Shown here in pieces: positions 59,507 to 64,000 of a stretch of 64,000 bases of DNA. The stretch's first letter is position 1; each line of letters starts with the position of its first letter. Under the pieces are notes generated by a model, which saw only the letters and a program-made list of their open reading frames with translations, was not told where the DNA came from and made no database searches. The stretch comes from RBG-16-66-20 sp036560705 (GTDB taxonomy: Bacteria > Pseudomonadota > Gammaproteobacteria > Burkholderiales > SG8-39), in assembly GCA_036560705.1 (NCBI GenBank), contig DATBQR010000121.1, positions 76,579 through 140,578 of the forward strand. Reading direction: 5' to 3'. Both the position numbers and the translations under genes were made by a program.

Positions 59507-61072
59507 TCAGTTCTTCTTCACGTTCCAGTAGATGTGCGCGAGGCCCGAGGTATTCAGCCCGGTGATGTTGCTGCGCATCGCCACCGGCGCCTGGTATTCG
59601 CCCAGCGGCGCGTGGGTGCCGTTCTGGAAGGCCTCCGCCTGGATCTCCTCGGCGAGCTTCTTCTTCTTCGCGGCGTCGGTCTCGCGCATGAACTTGCCGC
59701 GCAGCTCCTGCAGCTTGTCGTCCAGCGGCCAGCCGAACCAGCCCGACTTGTCGCCGCGCGCATCCAGCGCCGCGTTGTTGATCGGGCTCCAGATGTCCGG
59801 CGCCACCCAGGCGGTGCAGAACATGTTCCAGCCGCCGCTGGCGACCGGGTCCTTCTTCGCACGGCGCGATACCAGCGTCTGCCAGTCCATCGCCTGCAGG
59901 TCGACCTTGAAGCCGGCCTGGCGCATGAATTGCGCGGCGACATCGGGCAGCTTGCCGATGGCATCGAGGTCGGTGGGCTTCATCAGCACCACCGGCGTGC
60001 CGCTGTAGCCGGATTGCTTGAGCAGCTCCTGTGCGTGGCGCATGTTCGACTTCGCCATGATCTCGCTGCCGGCAGTGCTGGCATACGGCGTGCCGCAGGT
60101 AAACATCGAAGGGCAGGTGTTGTAGAGCTCCTCCACGCCGACCTGCGCCTTGAGAAACGCCCGCTGGTCGAACGAGGCGAGCGCGGCACGGCGCACCGCT
60201 GCCTTGTCGAACGGCGGCAGCAGGTGGTTGAAGCGGCACATGTACTGCTGGCCGACGGCCGGCTTGATCACCTTGATGCCTTTCTCCTTCGACAGGCTGG
60301 CGTACTGGTCGAAGGCGATCGCCTCGATGATGTCGACCTCGCCCTTCACCAGGGCGTTGGCCTGCGCCTGCACGTCGCGCAGCGCGAGGTTCCATTCGAC
60401 GCGGTCGACGTACACGTTCTTGCCGCCCGCGGTGCCGGAGGCCGGTTCCTTGCGCGGCACGTACTTGGTGTTCTTCAGGTAGACCGCCTTGTCGCCGGGC
60501 TTGAACTCGTCGCGCTTGAAGATGTAGGGGCCCGAGCCGGTGTAGTCGTCGATCTGCTTGAACGGGTCGGTCTCGGCGACGCGCTTGGGCATGATGAAGG
60601 GCACGCTGGAAGAAGGCTTGCCCAGCGCCTCCAGCACGAAGCCGCAGGCCTCGCGCAGGAAGATGCGGAAGCTGTCGGGCGAGGGCGAGTCCATGCGGTC
60701 GACGAAGGTCATCAGCGCCACGCCCATGGCGTCGCGCTTGCCCCATCGTTGCAGGGAAGCGACCACGTCCTCGCCGGTCACCGGCTTGCCGTCGTGGAAA
60801 GCGAGGCCCTTCCTCAGCTTGAAAGTCCAGAGCCGGTGATCGGGGCTCTCCGTCCACGACTCGACCATCTGCGGCTGCACCCTGTTCTTTTCGTCGGTGC
60901 CGAACAGGGTGTCGTAGATCATGTAGCCGTGGTTGCGGCTCATGTAGGCGGTGGTCCAGATCGGGTCGAGGATCGCCAGGTTGGAGTGCGGCACCACGCG
61001 CAGCACCTTTTCCTGGGCGTGCGACACGCTGAACGCGGCGGCAAGAACCAGCAGTGCAATTAGCTTTCGCAT
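59507..61072 (-). CDS. dppA: Peptide ABC transporter substrate-binding protein (SBP family 5)
   Basis: A 521-residue periplasmic binding protein of family 5. Signal peptide ends SHAQ; then LRVVPHSNLAILDPIWTT, VESWTESPDHRLWTFKLRKGLAFHDGKPVT in parts, and YTGSGPYIFKR, the family's core motifs. Ligands of this family include dipeptides, nickel and glutathione; the MlrC peptidase next door hints at peptide use. ATG 61072 has AGGGGA upstream and is preferred over the longer frame to 61099. It is first in dppA-B-C-DF, divergent from mlrC by 43 bp. Confidence 0.92.
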   Translation of the reverse strand: MRKLIALLVLAAAFSVSHAQEKVLRVVPHSNLAILDPIWTTAYMSRNHGYMIYDTLFGTDEKNRVQPQMVESWTESPDHRLWTFKLRKGLAFHDGKPVTGEDVVASLQRWGKRDAMGVALMTFVDRMDSPSPDSFRIFLREACGFVLEALGKPSSSVPFIMPKRVAETDPFKQIDDYTGSGPYIFKRDEFKPGDKAVYLKNTKYVPRKEPASGTAGGKNVYVDRVEWNLALRDVQAQANALVKGEVDIIEAIAFDQYASLSKEKGIKVIKPAVGQQYMCRFNHLLPPFDKAAVRRAALASFDQRAFLKAQVGVEELYNTCPSMFTCGTPYASTAGSEIMAKSNMRHAQELLKQSGYSGTPVVLMKPTDLDAIGKLPDVAAQFMRQAGFKVDLQAMDWQTLVSRRAKKDPVASGGWNMFCTAWVAPDIWSPINNAALDARGDKSGWFGWPLDDKLQELRGKFMRETDAAKKKKLAEEIQAEAFQNGTHAPLGEYQAPVAMRSNITGLNTSGLAHIYWNVKKN

Positions 61073-61115
61073 GAGAAAATCCCCTAGGTAAAAATCCAAG
61101 GCAGGGTATCAGGCC

Positions 61116-62612
61116 ATGGCACGCATCGCAATCGGCGGCATGCAGCACGAGACGAATACTTTCGCCCCTTCCAGGGCGGACTACGGCGCGTTCGAGGCGG
61201 GCGGCGGCTGGCCCCCGGTCCAGTACGGCGAAAGCGTCTTTGCCGCGGTGGAGGGCGCCAATATTCCCGCCGCCGGCGCGATCCGCGCGCTGCGCGCGCA
61301 GGGACATGACCTGGTCGCCACCGCCTGGGCGGCGGCCAGCCCTTCGGCGCACGTCACCACGGACGCTTTCGAGAGAATTGTTTCCGGGTTGATTTCTGAA
61401 TTAAACAAGCAACTTCCCGTGGACGGTGTCTACCTGGATCTCCACGGCGCGATGGTGACCGAGGCGCACGACGACGGCGAAGGCGAGATCCTGCGCCGGG
61501 TGCGCGAGGCGGTGGGACCGCGCGTGCCCGTCGCCGCCAGCCTTGACCTGCACTGCAACTACACCCGCGCCATGTTTGACCGCTGCGACGCGCTGGTCGC
61601 CTACCGCACCTATCCGCACGTCGACATGGCCGAGACCGGCGCGCGCGCCGCCGGCCTGCTCGAGCGCATGCTGCGCGGCGGGCAGCGGCTCGCCAAGCAT
61701 TACCGGACGCTCGACTACCTGACCGGGCTGTCCTCGCAATGTTCGTTCATCGATCCCTGCAAGGGCCTCTACGAGGACATCGGGCGCAACGAGAGCGTGA
61801 CGCTGTCGTTCACGCCGGGCTTCCCGATGGCCGATTTTCCCGACTGCGGCATGGCGGTCTTCGGCTACGGCGCCGACCAGAAAAGCACCTTCGACGCCGT
61901 GGAACGCCTGCATGGCATGGTCGCCGAGTCGGAGAAGGACTTCGCCGTCGAACTGCATCTGCCCGACGACGCGGTGGCGCGTGCACGCGCGCACGGCGAA
62001 CCCGGCATGCCGGTGGTGCTCGCCGACACGCAGGACAACCCGGGCGCCGGCGGCAACGGCGATACCACGGGCCTGCTGAAATCCCTCATCGGGCAGAAGG
62101 CCCAGGACGCGGTGCTCGGCCTGCTCATCGACGGCGAGGCGGCCAAGCGTGCGCATGAAATTGGTTTGGGGTTCAGTTCAAGCTTCAAACTGGGAGGACG
62201 CTCGAACATTCCCGGCGATTCCCCGTTCGAAGGCGAATTTACCGTCGAGCGCCTCGGCGACGGCCGCTTCACCTGCACCGGCCCCATGTTCAAGGGTTTC
62301 CGCATGCAGCTCGGCAACATGGCGCTGCTGCGAAGCAAATCCTCGCCCGGCGTGCGCGTCGTGCTCGCCTCGCGCAAATGCCAGGCCGCCGACCAGGAAA
62401 TGTTCCGCCACCTCGGCGTCGAGCCGCGGCGCAGCCGCATCCTCGCGCTGAAGAGCTCGGTCCACTTCCGCGCCGATTTCCAGCCGATGGCGAAGGAAGT
62501 GCTGGTGGTGAAAGCGCCGGGTCCCGCGCTCGCCGATCCCACCGAGTTCAAATGGACGCGGCTGCGCAAGGGCCTGCGCATGCGGCCGCTCGGGCCCGCC
62601 TATCAGGGCTAG
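61116..62612 (+). CDS. M81-family metallopeptidase (MlrC-like)
   Basis: A 498-residue protein of the MlrC/M81 family, named for a microcystin-degrading zinc peptidase. The N-terminal RIAIGGMQHETNTFAP and SLDLHCNYT hold likely metal ligands (H11, the D and H of DLH), and ADTQDNPGAGGNGDTT marks the C-terminal domain boundary. No signal peptide, so it is cytoplasmic. Homologues in non-degraders are usually beside peptide transporters, as here (dppA divergent), which suggests breakdown of an imported peptide or related compound. The substrate is not known. Confidence 0.88.
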   Translation: MARIAIGGMQHETNTFAPSRADYGAFEAGGGWPPVQYGESVFAAVEGANIPAAGAIRALRAQGHDLVATAWAAASPSAHVTTDAFERIVSGLISELNKQLPVDGVYLDLHGAMVTEAHDDGEGEILRRVREAVGPRVPVAASLDLHCNYTRAMFDRCDALVAYRTYPHVDMAETGARAAGLLERMLRGGQRLAKHYRTLDYLTGLSSQCSFIDPCKGLYEDIGRNESVTLSFTPGFPMADFPDCGMAVFGYGADQKSTFDAVERLHGMVAESEKDFAVELHLPDDAVARARAHGEPGMPVVLADTQDNPGAGGNGDTTGLLKSLIGQKAQDAVLGLLIDGEAAKRAHEIGLGFSSSFKLGGRSNIPGDSPFEGEFTVERLGDGRFTCTGPMFKGFRMQLGNMALLRSKSSPGVRVVLASRKCQAADQEMFRHLGVEPRRSRILALKSSVHFRADFQPMAKEVLVVKAPGPALADPTEFKWTRLRKGLRMRPLGPAYQG

Positions 62613-62619
62613 CCCGGCA

Positions 62620-63249
62620 ATGCTGAAGCGGCTACTGTTGTGCGCGGCGCTGGCTGCGTCCGCGCAGGTCCTCGCGCAGAATGCTCCCGCGCAGTTTCGC
62701 GGCGTCTACGCCGGCATCAACATGCGGCCGACGGAGGCGATGATCCAGCGGCTGGGCGCGCAATACGGCAGCGACAAGCGGCTCGCCATCAAGGAAGTGC
62801 TCGCCTCGCCGGGCTCCTACACGCCGCCGGTGCTCTACGCGCTCGCCAACACCCTGGCCGAGGACCATGCCGAACAGGCCATCTTCTGGTATCACGTCGG
62901 GCGGCTGCGCGCGGTCTACGACGCGCTGCGCTGCCGCGACAAGACTGCCGCGCAAGCCGGGATGCTCGAACTCAGGAAACGCCTCAGCCGCGAACTGACC
63001 AGCAACCAGTTCTACCGGCGCGACCGCCTCGTCGCGCTTGCGCAGAAAGCCGTCGACTGGGATGCCGCCAATCCGCGCGACTACGACCAGCGCTGGATCG
63101 CCCTCTACGGCAAGGTCGCCGCGACCTCGGACGGCAGCAACGCAGGAGAAATTTTCGTGCCGGAAGCCGAATGGCCGGCGATCCTGCAGCACGTGCATGA
63201 AGCGCACCTGAAAGCCGTCGAGGCTTTCGCAGGGGAAAAGGTTCAGTAG
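62620..63249 (+). CDS. Small exported protein of unknown function
   Basis: Not recognised. The 209-residue product has a signal peptide (LLLCAALAASAQVLAQ) and a helical, charged mature part. Motif-like pieces are YTPPVLYALANTLAEDHAEQ and AIFWYHVGRLRAVYDALRC, which resemble a Sel1/TPR-like helical hairpin, but I would not assign a domain. NPRDYDQRWIALYGK and FVPEAEWPAIL follow. It starts 7 nt after mlrC on the same strand and ends 4 nt before the zeta-like gene, so all three may be co-transcribed. Confidence 0.75.
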   Translation: MLKRLLLCAALAASAQVLAQNAPAQFRGVYAGINMRPTEAMIQRLGAQYGSDKRLAIKEVLASPGSYTPPVLYALANTLAEDHAEQAIFWYHVGRLRAVYDALRCRDKTAAQAGMLELRKRLSRELTSNQFYRRDRLVALAQKAVDWDAANPRDYDQRWIALYGKVAATSDGSNAGEIFVPEAEWPAILQHVHEAHLKAVEAFAGEKVQ

Positions 63250-63253
63250 CCGC

Positions 63254-64000
63254 TTGCCCAACCTCGTCGTCATCGCCGGTCCCAACGGCGCAGGCAAGTC
63301 CACGACCGCGCCGGCGATTCTGCGCTCCGTCGGCGTACAGGAGTTCGTCAACGCCGACGTCATCGCGTCGGAACTCGCGCCCGGTTCGCCCGACAGTGTT
63401 GCCATCGAATCCGGACGCATTGCAGTGCGGCGGATGCACACCCTTGCCGATGCTGGCCGGGACTTCGCCTTTGAAACGACCCTCTCGGGCCGGTTGCACG
63501 CGTCATGGTTCAGGTCATTGCAGAAAGACCGGAACTATCGGGTCCACCTGTTCTTCATCTGGCTGCCGACCGCGGAGCAGTCCATCGAACGCGTTGCCCG
63601 ACGTTTCGCCATGGGAGGTCACTCCATTCCGCCCGATGTCATCCGGCGGCGCCACGCTCTCGGGCTGCGCAATTTCTTCGAACTGTACGCGCCGATTGCC
63701 GATTCATGGGCCCTGTATGAAAATTCGTCTCGGCTGACGTGCGTGGCCGAGAAGCCGGTGGGTGAGCAGCCCAAGGTGTACGACAGGGCGATCTGGGAGG
63801 CAATGGTGAAGAGCACCGAAGTCCACGAAGAAGAAGCCGGCTACGGTCGTGGCGCGGCCGAACCCGAGATCATCGGCGTGCCTACCCGACTCATCACCGA
63901 GGCCATGCAGCGCGCCGTGAACGACGCCTGGCGCCGCCATAAATCGCTCGGCCATCCGATCGTCATCCTGCGCGACGGCAAAGTTGTCGAGGTGCCGCCG
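63254..64000 (+). CDS. Zeta-toxin-like kinase / predicted ABC-type ATPase (COG4185), partial
   Basis: Open from TTG 63254 to the window end (249 codons, no stop), so the C-terminus is missing or nearly so. The P-loop GPNGAGKST is at residues 9-17, then NADVIASELAPG, FETTLSGR (substrate Glu region) and RRFAMGGHSIPPDVIRRR. This is the chromosomal zeta-like pattern also called predicted ABC-type ATPase. Zeta toxins phosphorylate UDP-GlcNAc. No epsilon-like antitoxin is visible upstream; one could lie beyond the edge. The TTG start is weakly supported (AGGGGA about 18 nt upstream). Confidence 0.82.
   Translation, partial: MPNLVVIAGPNGAGKSTTAPAILRSVGVQEFVNADVIASELAPGSPDSVAIESGRIAVRRMHTLADAGRDFAFETTLSGRLHASWFRSLQKDRNYRVHLFFIWLPTAEQSIERVARRFAMGGHSIPPDVIRRRHALGLRNFFELYAPIADSWALYENSSRLTCVAEKPVGEQPKVYDRAIWEAMVKSTEVHEEEAGYGRGAAEPEIIGVPTRLITEAMQRAVNDAWRRHKSLGHPIVILRDGKVVEVPP

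Overview
The window looks like chromosomal backbone DNA of a high-GC betaproteobacterium, most likely Burkholderiales-like. The evidence is tandem Bug/TctC-type solute receptors, a DUF3579 gene next to rpsT and murJ, a birA-coaX-SPOR block, a full minor-pilin/pilY1 operon, dense gene packing with 1-24 nt overlaps, and frequent GTG/TTG starts. No prophage, transposase, CRISPR array or rRNA is visible. One tRNA gene (Thr, CGT) is present. This taxonomic call is an inference from gene content.

Layout. 1-516: start of xseA (minus, cut by the window edge). 517-839: the only gap over 300 bp, holding a perfect hairpin, a DnaA-box cluster and a candidate promoter. 840-4399: exbB-exbD-lpxK-trm112-kdsB-adk (TonB-type energisation, lipid A/Kdo, adenylate kinase). 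4501-6567: H+-pumping pyrophosphatase. 6575-7953: gluconokinase and 6-phosphogluconate dehydrogenase (minus). 8008-9929: two tandem Bug receptors. 9926-18824: miaA, mutL, dedA, amiC, tsaE, queG, a hydrolase, a sulfurtransferase and a Rieske oxygenase. 18927-22812: xseB-ispA-dxs then folE2. 22867-25382: periplasmic retropepsin-like protein, glutamine amidotransferase-like protein, yajQ and an unrecognised exported protein. 25428-31336: argG, argF, argD, an Orn/Lys/Arg-type decarboxylase with a receiver-like N-terminus, and DUF3579. 31367-34070: rpsT, murJ, SirB1-type protein. 34170-37783: a TRAP transporter whose binding protein faces its two membrane subunits. 37824-44248: Mpo1-like protein, then ribF-ileS-lspA-HD hydrolase-ispH. 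44287-52947: a TonB-like protein divergent from pilE/fimT/pilV/pilW/pilX/pilY1. 53026-56063: tRNA-Thr, DUF4124, lone receiver, SPOR protein, coaX, birA. 56074-61072: dppA-B-C and a fused DppD/F ATPase (minus). 61116-64000: MlrC-type metallopeptidase, a small exported protein, and a zeta-toxin-like kinase cut by the window end.

How the genes work together. Several blocks build the envelope: Kdo and lipid A (kdsB, lpxK), lipid II export (murJ), septal amidase (amiC), lipoprotein signal peptidase (lspA) and isoprenoid precursors (dxs, ispA, ispH). Another set is arginine/polyamine metabolism. Uptake is served by Bug receptors, a TRAP system and a dipeptide ABC system. Type IV pilus priming and adhesion is the largest single operon.

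I do not see a clear new defence or mobile system. The most unusual signals are architectural. Five convergent gene pairs share a CTAG double stop, and two divergent pairs share a CATG double start. Several genes have a -10-like hexamer only 5-8 nt before the ATG and no Shine-Dalgarno, suggesting leaderless mRNAs. kdsB appears to start at CTG. A MESH1-like alarmone hydrolase sits between lspA and ispH.
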